From: Acidobacteriaceae bacterium
GTDB taxonomy: Bacteria > Acidobacteriota > Terriglobia > Terriglobales > Acidobacteriaceae
Direction: 5' to 3'
DNA length: 64,000 nt
Assembly (NCBI GenBank): GCA_003139095.1
Contig: PLHW01000010.1
Location: 1 to 64,000 of the forward strand
Notes under the pieces: generated by a model
What the model saw: the letters and a program-made list of their open reading frames with translations, nothing else
Told to the model about the DNA's origin: nothing
The model's database searches: none
Translations under genes and position numbers: made by a program
Shown here: positions 1 through 8,379 of the stretch, in pieces
Position numbering within the stretch: the first letter of the stretch is position 1
Layout of the letters: the number at the start of each line of letters is the position of its first letter

Positions 1-527
1 CCGAAAAGAAAGCGGATGTCGGCATGCTCGTCAGCCCCGGGATGCCAATCTTTACCGTGGAGGACCTTCACCGCTACCGACTGGAAGCCACGGTCAACGA
101 AACCGATCTGAAGTACGTCCGCATGGGACAGCAGGTTCCCGTCATTATCGATGCCGTCGGAGACAAAGAGCTCAAAGGACGGGTTGTCGAGATTGTTCCT
201 GCGGCAGACGCAGCGAGCCGCAGCTTCTTGGTGAAAATCGAAATACCATCCGACCCAGCTCTGCGTTCCGGGCTTTTTGGCCGGGCGCAATTTTCTCGCG
301 GAGAGCGGCCGTCCCTTCTTATTCCGCGCACCGCGGTGGTGGAGCGCGGGCAATTGCAGGGGATCTACGTGCTCGATCAGAACAAGGTTGCCAACTTGCG
401 GTATATCACGCTCGGTAAACCATCCGGCGGACAAGTGGAAGTTCTCGCTGGCCTGCAAGCCGGTGAGACGCTCATCGCCGATCCGGGTGACAGGGAATTC
501 AGCGGCAAGAAGATCGAGTCGCACTAG
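1..527 (+). CDS. RND efflux periplasmic adaptor (HlyD/MFP family), C-terminal part
   Basis: The reading frame is open from the first bases of the window, so the gene starts upstream and only about 175 C-terminal residues are visible. The visible part matches the beta-barrel and membrane-proximal domains of membrane fusion proteins: a [13 protein letters not shown] stretch, a segment with [17 protein letters not shown], and a terminal domain ending in [11 protein letters not shown]. Such adaptors link an inner-membrane RND pump to an outer-membrane channel. The stop lies 10 bases before the RND pump gene, so the two are almost surely one operon. The substrate cannot be told from the sequence. 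Confidence 0.9.
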   Translation, partial: EKKADVGMLVSPGMPIFTVEDLHRYRLEATVNETDLKYVRMGQQVPVIIDAVGDKELKGRVVEIVPAADAASRSFLVKIEIPSDPALRSGLFGRAQFSRGERPSLLIPRTAVVERGQLQGIYVLDQNKVANLRYITLGKPSGGQVEVLAGLQAGETLIADPGDREFSGKKIESH

Positions 528-537
528 GGAGTCATGG

Positions 538-3500
538 ATGAGCACTGCTAACAGCAATTCCGGACAGGCTAACCAGCATCCAGCGCTTCGCCTGGCAGGA
601 CAGATCGCTCGCACGTTCATCGATTCGAAGCTGACTCCGCTTGTCATCGTCGCTGCCCTCCTCCTCGGTGCATTCGCCATCCTCGAAACGCCGCGCGAAG
701 AGGAGCCGCAGATCGTGGTTCCGATGCTTGATGTTTTTGTCCAGATGCCGGGCGCGTCCTCGCAGGAGGTTGCCCAGCGCGTCAGCCTTCCGATGGAGAA
801 GCTGCTGCGCGAAGTGCCGGGGGTCGAATACATCTACTCGATCAGCCATCCGGGCATGAGCATGTTGATCGTGCGCTTTTATGTGGGCACAAAAGAAGAA
901 GACGCGATCATCCAGACCTACAACAAACTCTACTCAAATTTCGACCGCATCCCGCCCGGCGTCTCACAACCGGTCATCAAAGTCCGCTCGATTAACGATG
1001 TCCCGATCATGGCCCTGACACTTTGGGGAAAGAACTATGACTCCTATCGTCTGCGGCGAGTCGCGGGCGAACTGGAAAACTCGCTCAAGAAACTCGATGA
1101 TGTTTCGGAGACGACCCTCATCGGCGGGCAACCTCGCCAGGTCCGCGTTGTCCTGGATACACAGCGGCTCGCCGCCTACGGCCTCACGCCCGGAGCCGTC
1201 GTGGGCCAGCTTCAAAGTGCGAATAGCCGAGGACAAGCTGGAAGTTTCTCCCGCGACAACCGCGAATTCCAGGTTGAAGCGGGATTGTTTTTCACTCGTG
1301 TCGACGATTTGCAGCAAGTTGTGGTCGGAGTTCACAGCGGCCGGCCCATTTACTTGCGCGACGTGGTGGAGAAAATCGAGGATGGTCCGGCCGAGCCCGA
1401 CAACTATGTGCTATTCGCAAATGCCAGGGGGGCGAGCGCTCAGTCGGACAATTCTGAATATCCCGCGGTGACGATAACACTCGCCAAGCGCAAGGGCACG
1501 AACGCAAGCATTATCGCGGACCACGTTCTCGAAAAAGTAAGCGCGCTGCGCGGCTACATGCTACCCCAGGACCTGAATATCACGGTCACACGAAACTACG
1601 GGGAGACGGCAAAGGACAAGTCGGACGAACTCCTCAAACACCTGCTCATCGCAACCCTGTCGGTCACTCTATTAATCGCACTGGCCTTGGGTTGGCGCGA
1701 ATCTGGCGTGGTTCTGCTGGCCGTGCCCGTGACGCTGGCCCTGACGTTAGCAATCTTCTACCTGTTCGGGTACACGCTGAACCGGGTGACTTTGTTCGCG
1801 CTCATCTTCTCCATCGGCATTCTGGTCGACGATGCCATCGTGGTGGTCGAAAATATCGTCCGCCATTTTCGTTTGCCGGAGAGTCGCGGGCGTTCGTTGG
1901 TGGACGTAGCAGTGGAAGCCGTAGACGAAGTGGGAAATCCCACGATTCTGGCGACATTCGCGGTGATTGGCGCGATTCTGCCGATGGCGTTTGTCCGTGG
2001 TCTGATGGGACCCTACATGCGGCCGATCCCGGTCGGCGCGTCTGCGGCCATGATGTTCTCACTGATCGTGGCATTTGTGGTTTCGCCCTGGGCGGCATTG
2101 CGGCTGTTGCGGCATTACGCCGCAGACGGCGGACACGGCCACAACGAGTCCGAAGGATGGACCACGCGCTTCTACCGTAAGATCATGAACCCGCTGATTC
2201 TCGATGCGCGCCGTCGTTGGATGTTTTTCGGTGGGGTGGTAATTCTGCTGCTCGCGGCGGTTGCTTTCGTCCCGTTGAAGTGGGTCCGTGTGAAAATGCT
2301 GCCCTTCGACAACAAGAGCGAGTTCCAGGTCATCATCGATATGCCCGATGGCACGCCCCTGGAGCAAACGACGCGGGTGGCGCAGGCACTGGGACAATAT
2401 CTTGGCACGCAGCCCGAGGTCATCAATTACCAGATATATGCGGGTACATCGGGGCCTTACAACTTCAACGGCTTGGTGCGGCACTATTTCTTGCGCCGCC
2501 AGCCCAATCAAGCTGACATTCAAGTAAATCTGTTGTCCCGTCATGACCGCAAGGCGCAAAGCCATGAAATCGCGCGGCGCTTGCGGCCGGAGTTAGACAA
2601 GATTGCTGAACCCTACGGTGCGCGCATCAAGGTCGCCGAAGTTCCGCCCGGTCCGCCGGTGCTACAAACTCTGGTCGCCGAAGTTTATGGGCCAGACTAC
2701 AAAGGCCAGATTGAACTGGCAGCCCAGATTAAGAAGGTCTTTCAGCAAACTCCGGGCGTAGTAGACGTCGATTGGTATGTTGAGGACCCGCAGACCAAGT
2801 ACGACCTGAAGGTGGACCTCGAGAAGGCGTCGCTGCACGGAATTTCCGCCGCGGATGTTACTCGTACATTGCAGGTGGGGCTGGGTGGCGCTGATGCTGG
2901 CCTGCTGCATGATTCCCAGTCGCGGGAGGACGTTCCGATCGAGGTGCGCCTGTCACGGCCCGATCGTTCCGGCATTCAGGATCTTGAAAACCTCAGGCTC
3001 CCGACTCCTTCCGGTGGGCAGATCGCGTTGCAAGAAGTGACGAATCTGCAACAGACCACCATCGACACTAGTGTGTATCGCAAGAATCTGCAGCCGGTGG
3101 TCTACGTGACGGGAGACGTTGCGGGTGGAGAGGAAAGCCCTGTGTACGCCATCATGAAGATGAGCGACGAGATCGACAAGATCAAGTTGCCCGATGGCTA
3201 CGGGGTGAAGCAATACAAGGGCACGACCATGCCCGAGCGCACCGACCGCTTCTCCATGAAGTGGGACGGCGAGTGGCATATCACGGTGGAAGTATTTCGA
3301 GACTTGGGCTTGGCATTCGCAGCGGTGCTGGTCCTTATTTATGTGCTGGTCGTGGGCTGGTTCCGGTCGTTTATAACGCCGCTGGTCATCATGGCGCCGA
3401 TTCCATTGACGCTGGTCGGCATCCTGCCTGCCCATGCCTTAATGGGCGCGTTCTTTACCGCAACCTCAATGATCGGATTTATCGCCGGTGCGGGAATCAT

Positions 3501-3819
3501 CGTCCGCAACTCGATCATCCTGGTAGATTTCATCGAACTGCGGCGCTCGCAGGGCATGCCGCTGGAAGAAGCCGTTGTGGATGCGGGGGCGGTGCGCTTC
3601 CGGCCGATGCTGCTCACCGCAGCTGCGGTCGTAGTGGGCGCGAGCGTGATCCTGTTCGACCCCATATTCCAGGGGCTTGCACTTTCTTTGATGGCGGGCG
3701 AGGTTGCGTCTACTGTTCTCTCTCGCATGGCGGTGCCTGTTCTCTACTACATGAGTGAGCGGAGAAATCAGACAAAAGCGGACGGCGCGAAATCTCATCT
3801 ACAGGAGGTACAAGTATGA
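538..3819 (+). CDS. RND-family efflux pump (AcrB/CusA superfamily)
   Basis: Protein of 1093 residues, the usual length for RND transporters. It has the expected two-fold layout: an N-terminal membrane helix after [13 protein letters not shown], a large periplasmic porter domain, a helix bundle containing [14 protein letters not shown] with the paired aspartates of the proton relay, then a second porter domain and a second bundle. The start at 538 (MSTANSNSG) is preferred over the long upstream extension of the same frame, which would overlap the adaptor gene almost completely. It uses the proton gradient to export an unknown substrate with the upstream adaptor. The stop overlaps the start of the following small membrane gene (ATGA), which shows translational coupling. 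Whether it exports metals or organic compounds is not decidable here. Confidence 0.93.
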   Translation: MSTANSNSGQANQHPALRLAGQIARTFIDSKLTPLVIVAALLLGAFAILETPREEEPQIVVPMLDVFVQMPGASSQEVAQRVSLPMEKLLREVPGVEYIYSISHPGMSMLIVRFYVGTKEEDAIIQTYNKLYSNFDRIPPGVSQPVIKVRSINDVPIMALTLWGKNYDSYRLRRVAGELENSLKKLDDVSETTLIGGQPRQVRVVLDTQRLAAYGLTPGAVVGQLQSANSRGQAGSFSRDNREFQVEAGLFFTRVDDLQQVVVGVHSGRPIYLRDVVEKIEDGPAEPDNYVLFANARGASAQSDNSEYPAVTITLAKRKGTNASIIADHVLEKVSALRGYMLPQDLNITVTRNYGETAKDKSDELLKHLLIATLSVTLLIALALGWRESGVVLLAVPVTLALTLAIFYLFGYTLNRVTLFALIFSIGILVDDAIVVVENIVRHFRLPESRGRSLVDVAVEAVDEVGNPTILATFAVIGAILPMAFVRGLMGPYMRPIPVGASAAMMFSLIVAFVVSPWAALRLLRHYAADGGHGHNESEGWTTRFYRKIMNPLILDARRRWMFFGGVVILLLAAVAFVPLKWVRVKMLPFDNKSEFQVIIDMPDGTPLEQTTRVAQALGQYLGTQPEVINYQIYAGTSGPYNFNGLVRHYFLRRQPNQADIQVNLLSRHDRKAQSHEIARRLRPELDKIAEPYGARIKVAEVPPGPPVLQTLVAEVYGPDYKGQIELAAQIKKVFQQTPGVVDVDWYVEDPQTKYDLKVDLEKASLHGISAADVTRTLQVGLGGADAGLLHDSQSREDVPIEVRLSRPDRSGIQDLENLRLPTPSGGQIALQEVTNLQQTTIDTSVYRKNLQPVVYVTGDVAGGEESPVYAIMKMSDEIDKIKLPDGYGVKQYKGTTMPERTDRFSMKWDGEWHITVEVFRDLGLAFAAVLVLIYVLVVGWFRSFITPLVIMAPIPLTLVGILPAHALMGAFFTATSMIGFIAGAGIIVRNSIILVDFIELRRSQGMPLEEAVVDAGAVRFRPMLLTAAAVVVGASVILFDPIFQGLALSLMAGEVASTVLSRMAVPVLYYMSERRNQTKADGAKSHLQEVQV

Positions 3820-4028
3820 CGGTAGAACGTGGTCTTCAATTGATGGCGGGAGCGTTCATTCTCCTCTCCGTTGCTTTAGGACGTTGGCTGAGCCCCTATT
3901 GGTATCTGTTCACTGCGTTTGTCGGGTTGAACCTGTTCCAATCCGGACTAACGAACTGGTGCCCCGCGATGTTCGTGCTTCGAAAGTTGGGATTGCGCGA
4001 GTCGTTACCACTTGTCTCAAAAGGCTGA
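3816..4028 (+). CDS. DUF2892-type small inner-membrane protein
   Basis: A 70-residue protein with two hydrophobic segments (about residues 8-24 and 27-43), followed by a Cys-containing [13 protein letters not shown] motif typical of the YgaP-like DUF2892 family. Its ATG overlaps the stop of the RND pump gene by four bases, and a strong AGGAGG-like ribosome site lies about 8 bases upstream. The position suggests a small membrane partner or accessory of the efflux operon, but the family has no settled function. Confidence 0.8.
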   Translation: MTVERGLQLMAGAFILLSVALGRWLSPYWYLFTAFVGLNLFQSGLTNWCPAMFVLRKLGLRESLPLVSKG

Positions 4029-4053
4029 TGGATCACGCGATTCGACGAAACCA

Positions 4054-4191
4054 ATGACATCCATCGTCCAAGTCGAATATCGACTCAGTCTATTGTCGAT
4101 CCGCCAAGAGATCCTCGAATCCCTCGGGCACCCAGTGATTTCTGTCGTGGGTTCGCGTGCTGCACGAAATCTTGATCTCTCGAATCGGTAG
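4054..4191 (+). pseudogene. Receiver-like protein fragment cut by the IS6 element
   Basis: A 45-codon frame starting MTSIVQVEYR and containing ILESLGHPVISVVGSRAA. It looks like the beginning of the small CheY-like receivers common in Acidobacteriota: beta-1, then an alpha-1 helix with the RQEILESLGH pattern, then beta-2. The resemblance is from memory of the family and was not checked. The frame runs into the left terminal repeat of the IS6 element at 4187, and its stop codon (TAG, 4189-4191) is formed by the IS end. The rest of the gene is not found beyond the IS at 5004. It may have followed the efflux operon. No convincing ribosome site is seen. Confidence 0.45.
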
Positions 4192-4206
4192 TGTTGCAAC
4201 TTTCAG
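4187..4206 (+). repeat. IS6 terminal inverted repeat, left
   Basis: The sequence GGTAGTGTTGCAACTTTCAG matches the reverse complement of 4984-5003 at 18 of 20 positions and has the GTGTTGCAA core typical of IS6-family ends. Confidence 0.85.
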
Positions 4207-4245
4207 ATGAAGACAAGTTTGTCGCCGAGCTTCTGTCGTTTGTCC

Positions 4246-4725
4246 TCATGTTGCCAAATCGAAAAGGCGGTCGATGAACTGAATCTGGCGAAGCAGGTTG
4301 TCTCCTGCCACCCATCGAACCTGCCCCTTCCGGATCATGTGAACCGCCTCGTAGCCTTGAATCGTCCGCCGAGCCGCCTGGAATTCTCGGAACCCCTGCT
4401 TGGCGTTCACTCGACGTTTGAGGGCTCGATGATCCTGTTCGAGAATGTTGTTCAAGTACTGCACGGGTCGGTGTCGACAGCGCTTGCGCAGCGTCCCTTC
4501 CTTCCTACTGTCGGGAATGGCGGAGCTGTAGATCGGCGCCAGATCGGTGTTGATCACTCGAGGTTGGGGATGGGACCGATCGCCGAGCGCCTTGCGAAAC
4601 AGCCGCTTGGCAGCATCGACATCACGGAACGCTGACAGCAAGAAATCGATGGTGGCACCCTTGGAATCAATAGCCCGATACAAGTAGCACTAGCGACCCT
4701 TCACACGAACGTAGGTTTCATCGAC
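4246..4725 (-). pseudogene. IS6 transposase, C-terminal part, with amber stop
   Basis: The reading begins at VDETYVRVKG, the first catalytic Asp region of the IS6 DDE transposase, and continues through AIDSKGATIDFLLSA, then VINTDLAPIY (second Asp) and RCRHRPVQYLNNILEQDHR (region leading to the catalytic Glu). It ends at IDRLFDLAT. An in-frame TAG at 4690-4692 replaces the Trp codon expected in the KGRWCYLYRA segment. The N-terminal part is missing on this strand because it is inverted (4736-4954). Not functional. Confidence 0.85.
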
Positions 4726-4735
4726 CCGACCCGCG

Positions 4736-4954
4736 ATCTTCAAATGGCGGCAGACCGAACCCGGCCTCATCCTTTGTGCGGTCCGGTGGTATCTTCGCTA
4801 TTCTCTTTCGCCGCGCGATGTCGAGGAGTTGCTAGAGGAGCGCGGTCTCAATCTCGATCACACAACGGTCTGGCGCTGGGTGCAGTGTTACGGGCCTGAG
4901 TTGGAGCAGCGACTGCGGCCGCATCTCAAGCCGACCAACAAGTCTTGGCGAGTG
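4736..4954 (+). pseudogene. IS6 transposase, N-terminal part, inverted
   Basis: Translation gives IFKWRQTEPGLILCAVRWYL, then RYSLSPRDVEELLEERGLNL, then DHTTVWRWVQCYGPEL and finally HLKPTNKSWRV. This is the helix-turn-helix N-terminus of an IS6 transposase. It ends exactly where the DETYVRVKG part should follow, but that part lies on the other strand starting at 4725. Flipping 4736-4954 in place would restore one continuous transposase reading. There is no start codon before IFKW in the present arrangement. The frame closes at a TGA at 4985-4987. Confidence 0.8.
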
Positions 4955-4983
4955 CGATTCTTTCACGCCACCAGCCAGCGACC

Positions 4984-5003
4984 CTGAAAATTGCAACACA
5001 ACC
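4984..5003 (-). repeat. IS6 terminal inverted repeat, right
   Basis: On the minus strand this reads GGTTGTGTTGCAATTTTCAG, differing from the left repeat at 2 of 20 positions. It sets the outer end of the element 174 bases from the stop of the REC-AAA regulator gene. Confidence 0.85.
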
Positions 5004-5177
5004 GCTTTTTCTCCCCACTCCACAAAGACGATCAACTCCACATTCTATTGGACGCTTAATGGACGCTGATTTCTTCGGGACAGGTCTTCTATTTAGGGCA
5101 ACTTGGTTTACGGCGGGCGAGCACAGTGTAGCGAATGCTCGTTCTCGCTCGTCGATGTTTGCTTCCTCGGAAATCTT

Positions 5178-7265
5178 TCAAAGCATTGGTTTCGTAGTGT
5201 AACTGGGGTCGTTGATCTCCCCCACTCTCTTCTCTTCGAAATGACGGGCCAGCCAAGGCGTGCTCTGGCTCGGTTGAGTCAAGACCTCGACCCACTGTCC
5301 CATTCGCGTGTGCAGTTTCGCTTTGCGTCCCGGAGCAATTCGTTCGCAGCAGACCTCGCGGTAAAGCGCATGCACGAACTCGTAGCATGCAGAGACCGTC
5401 CCGTCTGGCACCTTCTCGGGTTCACCGACACGTAAAATGCCATGCTGTCGCACGAGTTTTTCACACAAGCATTCAAAGGTTTCCGGTTCCAGTTCTGCAG
5501 CCGCGGCTCCGGGTACGACCGCGAACCGGGAATCGCCGACGCTTGCAAGGCTCGCCACTTCCAGTACCAGCTGTTCATCAGGACTGAGGCGGTCGATCTG
5601 GGCCTCGATCATCTGGCGCAGAGTTTCTGGTACCTCTAGACCAATGCTCTCAACAGGAACGTGAATTCTCCAATTTACCTTGTCGTGACTGATGAAACCC
5701 CGTTGCTGCATGTGGTCAAGGACTGCCATCAGGAACAGCGGATTGCCCTCGGTGTGACGATGGATCAATCGAGTCAGGCCTTCGGGTACCAGTGCCCCTC
5801 CCGACACGGCAACGAGGTATTCCGCAACGCCAGCTTCCCGGAGCGGCTCTAGAGCGATCTCCTGGCACAGGTGATGAACCAGCAGATCCTGCTTTACCAC
5901 TTTCAAAGAATGCTCAGAAAACGCCAGGTCCACAGGCCGGCAGGTACCGACGAGCATTAGTTTGGCTGATTCGCGACGGCGAGCCAACGCAGAAATCAGA
6001 TCAACAGTGCACTGATCCGCAAGATGCAGATCTTCAATGACCACCAAGAGGGGCTTTTGGGATGCAATCGTCTCCAGCGCCTCGCAAATCTCCCGCACCA
6101 TGCGGTCGCGCGCCGTGGCCAAAATCTCCATCGGTAGCTTCTGTCGATGTTCCTGTTTCACGAACCCGGGGAGCTGTATCAGCCATGTCGGGGCCTTTTC
6201 CGCAAGGACCTGCACCACCGACTCACCCTCAGATCCACGGCACATTTGACCTAGCGCTTCGAGAATCGAGTAGTAAGGTTCCTTGCTCCCGTATCCTTCC
6301 ACGCATTGCCCTCGACCCAGACGGACGGTCGGCGCAATCAAGACTGCCTCGCGCTGGAATTCGTCTGCGAGTGCTGTTTTCCCGATACCGTGCTCGCCGG
6401 TCACAAACACGATCTGCCGCTGTCCCCGCATTGCCGCGTGCAGGCCCCGGTTCAGCTGCGCGAGTGCTGCGTTCCGGCCAATCAGCCTCCGGGTCGGTTG
6501 TTCCAGGCTAACCGACCCTTCAGATGACGAGCTCTTAATTGGAGCGATGAACTGGTATCCTCTCCGGGGAAGGGTCTCGATAAATTGAGGATGCTTCGGA
6601 TCGTCCCCGAGCGCGCGGCGGATGTCGAGGACTTGACTCTTCAGCACTTCGGGCTGCACGAAGGTATCCGGCCACACCGCTTCGAGCAGTTCGCTCTGCG
6701 TCACCAGCCGTCCGGCGTGCTCGACCAAATACCGCAGGACGGCAAAGCCCTTGGGAGTGAGCCGAATCTTCTCGTCATCTTCATCAACCTTTTGAAGCCA
6801 TAGGCACTCGTTAATGGTATCCAGCAGGAAGGGATAAAACTCCTTCATGTTCGTCTTTGAGACAGAAGTTCGACATTGCTGCTGAGGCGTGCGGTAGCGA
6901 GCGACAGCCTGCCGGATCACATGCAAGAGATCCTCGTCGTCAAACGGCTTCGTCAGGAAATCCACTGCACCCGCTTTTATCGCTTGCACGCTCATTGGGA
7001 TATCGCCGCGGCCAGTGAGAAAAATGATCGGGATCCGGACATTCGCCTTCGCGAGCTCTTGCTGGAGGTCGAGTCCACTCAGGCCCGGAAGCTCCACATC
7101 CAGTACCAGGCAGTTCGGCACCTCGGGTCGCGAGGTACTGAGGAACTCATGCGCCGATGTGAAGGTGAGTGCGTTCAATCCTGCGGAGCGGACCAGACTT
7201 GCCACTCCTTCGCGCACTGACGCATCGTCGTCCACAATGTAGATAACAGCACCGATATCGTCCAT
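5178..7265 (-). CDS. Receiver-winged helix-AAA ATPase regulator, C-terminus short
   Basis: A 695-residue protein with three parts. Residues 5-120 are a CheY-like receiver with acidic DDD at 12-14, the phospho-accepting Asp at about 56 (LVLDVELPG) and Lys106. Residues about 150-243 are an OmpR/CadC-type winged helix ending LPRRGYQFIA. From about 262 there is an AAA/STAND-type ATPase with Walker A GEHGIGKT (290-297) and Walker B LLVVIEDLH (406-414). Proteins of this ATPase family normally continue into TPR-like repeats, but here the frame stops shortly after LARHFEEKR, so the repeat part is absent. The gene lies 14 bases downstream of a lone receiver gene and is the last gene of the kinase cluster. 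Loss of the 3' end may relate to the nearby IS6 remnant. It probably regulates transcription under phosphorylation control; the target is unknown. Confidence 0.85.
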   Translation of the reverse strand: MDDIGAVIYIVDDDASVREGVASLVRSAGLNALTFTSAHEFLSTSRPEVPNCLVLDVELPGLSGLDLQQELAKANVRIPIIFLTGRGDIPMSVQAIKAGAVDFLTKPFDDEDLLHVIRQAVARYRTPQQQCRTSVSKTNMKEFYPFLLDTINECLWLQKVDEDDEKIRLTPKGFAVLRYLVEHAGRLVTQSELLEAVWPDTFVQPEVLKSQVLDIRRALGDDPKHPQFIETLPRRGYQFIAPIKSSSSEGSVSLEQPTRRLIGRNAALAQLNRGLHAAMRGQRQIVFVTGEHGIGKTALADEFQREAVLIAPTVRLGRGQCVEGYGSKEPYYSILEALGQMCRGSEGESVVQVLAEKAPTWLIQLPGFVKQEHRQKLPMEILATARDRMVREICEALETIASQKPLLVVIEDLHLADQCTVDLISALARRRESAKLMLVGTCRPVDLAFSEHSLKVVKQDLLVHHLCQEIALEPLREAGVAEYLVAVSGGALVPEGLTRLIHRHTEGNPLFLMAVLDHMQQRGFISHDKVNWRIHVPVESIGLEVPETLRQMIEAQIDRLSPDEQLVLEVASLASVGDSRFAVVPGAAAAELEPETFECLCEKLVRQHGILRVGEPEKVPDGTVSACYEFVHALYREVCCERIAPGRKAKLHTRMGQWVEVLTQPSQSTPWLARHFEEKRVGEINDPSYTTKPML

Positions 7266-7279
7266 TGGAACTCCTTGGA

Positions 7280-7669
7280 CTAGGGGTCTTTCGTCCCGTT
7301 CGATTTCGAACTCAGGGCTATATCGACCGCACTCAGTAACGCTTCCTCAGTAAACGGTTTGATCAAGTAATCCACCGCGCCACTCCGGAGAGCTTGCGAA
7401 CGTAAGTGTTCCTCTGAGGCGTGGGCGGTGATAAAAATGACTGGAACCTTCCACTTTTTCGCCAAGAGGTAACGGTGGAGATCGATTCCATTCATTCCCG
7501 GCAGGCGCACATCCAGGATTAGGCAGTTTGTTTCAAGCACACGAGGCGAATTCAGGAACTCTTCAGCGGAAGCAAACACCTTGACCGCAAATCCAATAGA
7601 CCGGATCAAACTCTCGAGGGATTCGCGGACAGAAGCGTCGTCGTCGACCACTGATATAAGCGGCGGCAT
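7280..7669 (-). CDS. Stand-alone receiver-domain response regulator
   Basis: A 129-residue single receiver domain with acidic residues DDD (9-11), phospho-acceptor Asp53 in LILDVRLPG and Lys104 in YLIKPF. There is no output domain. Its sequence is closely like the receivers of both neighbours, so the three probably arose by duplication. It may act as a phosphate sink or relay for the histidine kinase encoded upstream, or by protein contact. The ATG at 7669 is chosen; a GTG at 7675 is possible. It lies about 80 bases after the FixJ-like gene and 14 before the REC-AAA gene, in one operon. Confidence 0.88.
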   Translation of the reverse strand: MPPLISVVDDDASVRESLESLIRSIGFAVKVFASAEEFLNSPRVLETNCLILDVRLPGMNGIDLHRYLLAKKWKVPVIFITAHASEEHLRSQALRSGAVDYLIKPFTEEALLSAVDIALSSKSNGTKDP

Positions 7670-7749
7670 TGACACATATTTAGCGGTAGTGGGAAGAGAA
7701 AATCTATTGCACCTTGGTGTAAGGCCGCAAGTTGCGGCGCTGCCGGAGC

Positions 7750-8379
7750 TTACAACATTTTCTCGCTGCTGGTCCGCAGCTTCTCCGCCATTCTAACCAG
7801 ATCCGCCAAAGAATTGGCATGCATCTTTCGCATAACCTGCCCGCGATGAACCTTCACCGTGAACTCGGTTATCTTGAGTTCGGCAGCAGCTTGTTTATTG
7901 AGCAGGCCAGCAACCACTTGCTCCATTACTTCCCGCTCGCGCGGGGTTAGCGATTCATACCGAGCCCGCAAGTCACTGATCTCGGAGTGCCGCTGACGTG
8001 CACGCTGGTCGCGTTCTATCGCCTGTTCAATTGCGCGCAGCAGGTCTTCCTCGGCAAATGGCTTGGTGAGAAACTCAAGCGCTCCTGCCTTCATCGCCTG
8101 TACCGAAGCCGGGACGTTACCATGACCGGTAATGAAAACTATGGGAATCTCAAGGTTGACGTCGGCCAACTGCTTCTGCAGGTCGAGCCCGCTCAAACCC
8201 GGCAGCTGTAAATCTAAAACCAAACAACTCGGCGCGTCGACCTGGGGACGAGCCAGGAACTCCTGCGCAGAGGCAAACGCCTCGACCCTCAACCCGGCAG
8301 AACGAATCAGACTTTCTAGAGATTCCCGAACCGACGGGTCGTCGTCTACAACAGCGATAAGTGCGTCAGACGGCGGCAA
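7750..8379 (-). CDS. FixJ/NarL-type response regulator
   Basis: A 209-residue two-domain protein. The receiver (about 1-120) has DDD at 12-14, Asp56 in LVLDLQLPG and a Lys in FLTKPF. A LuxR-type helix-turn-helix follows, marked by [15 protein letters not shown] and [17 protein letters not shown]. This is the FixJ layout and length. The frame is open further upstream, but that part overlaps the kinase gene; a TTG at 8379, just before PPSDALIAV, gives the family's usual start. It overlaps the kinase stop by 14 bases, so the kinase and this regulator are translationally coupled partners. Confidence 0.88.
   Translation of the reverse strand: MPPSDALIAVVDDDPSVRESLESLIRSAGLRVEAFASAQEFLARPQVDAPSCLVLDLQLPGLSGLDLQKQLADVNLEIPIVFITGHGNVPASVQAMKAGALEFLTKPFAEEDLLRAIEQAIERDQRARQRHSEISDLRARYESLTPREREVMEQVVAGLLNKQAAAELKITEFTVKVHRGQVMRKMHANSLADLVRMAEKLRTSSEKML

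Larger units (their letters stand above)
4187..5003 (-). mobile_element. IS6-family insertion sequence, 817 bp, with internal inversion
   Basis: The element is bounded by near-perfect 20-bp terminal inverted repeats (18 of 20 match) of the IS6 type (GG..GTGTTGCAA). Together the two coding fragments inside add up to about 233 residues, the normal size of an IS6 transposase. The 5' part (4736-4954) now reads on the opposite strand from the 3' part (4246-4725), so the segment has been flipped in place. No 8-bp target duplication is visible: the left flank is CTCGAATC and the right flank is GCTTTTTC. The element cannot make a transposase and is inactive. Confidence 0.85.

Noticed and set aside
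277-537. Upstream extension of the RND pump frame
   Set aside because: It overlaps the adaptor gene in another frame; the protein family begins at MSTANSNSG (538).
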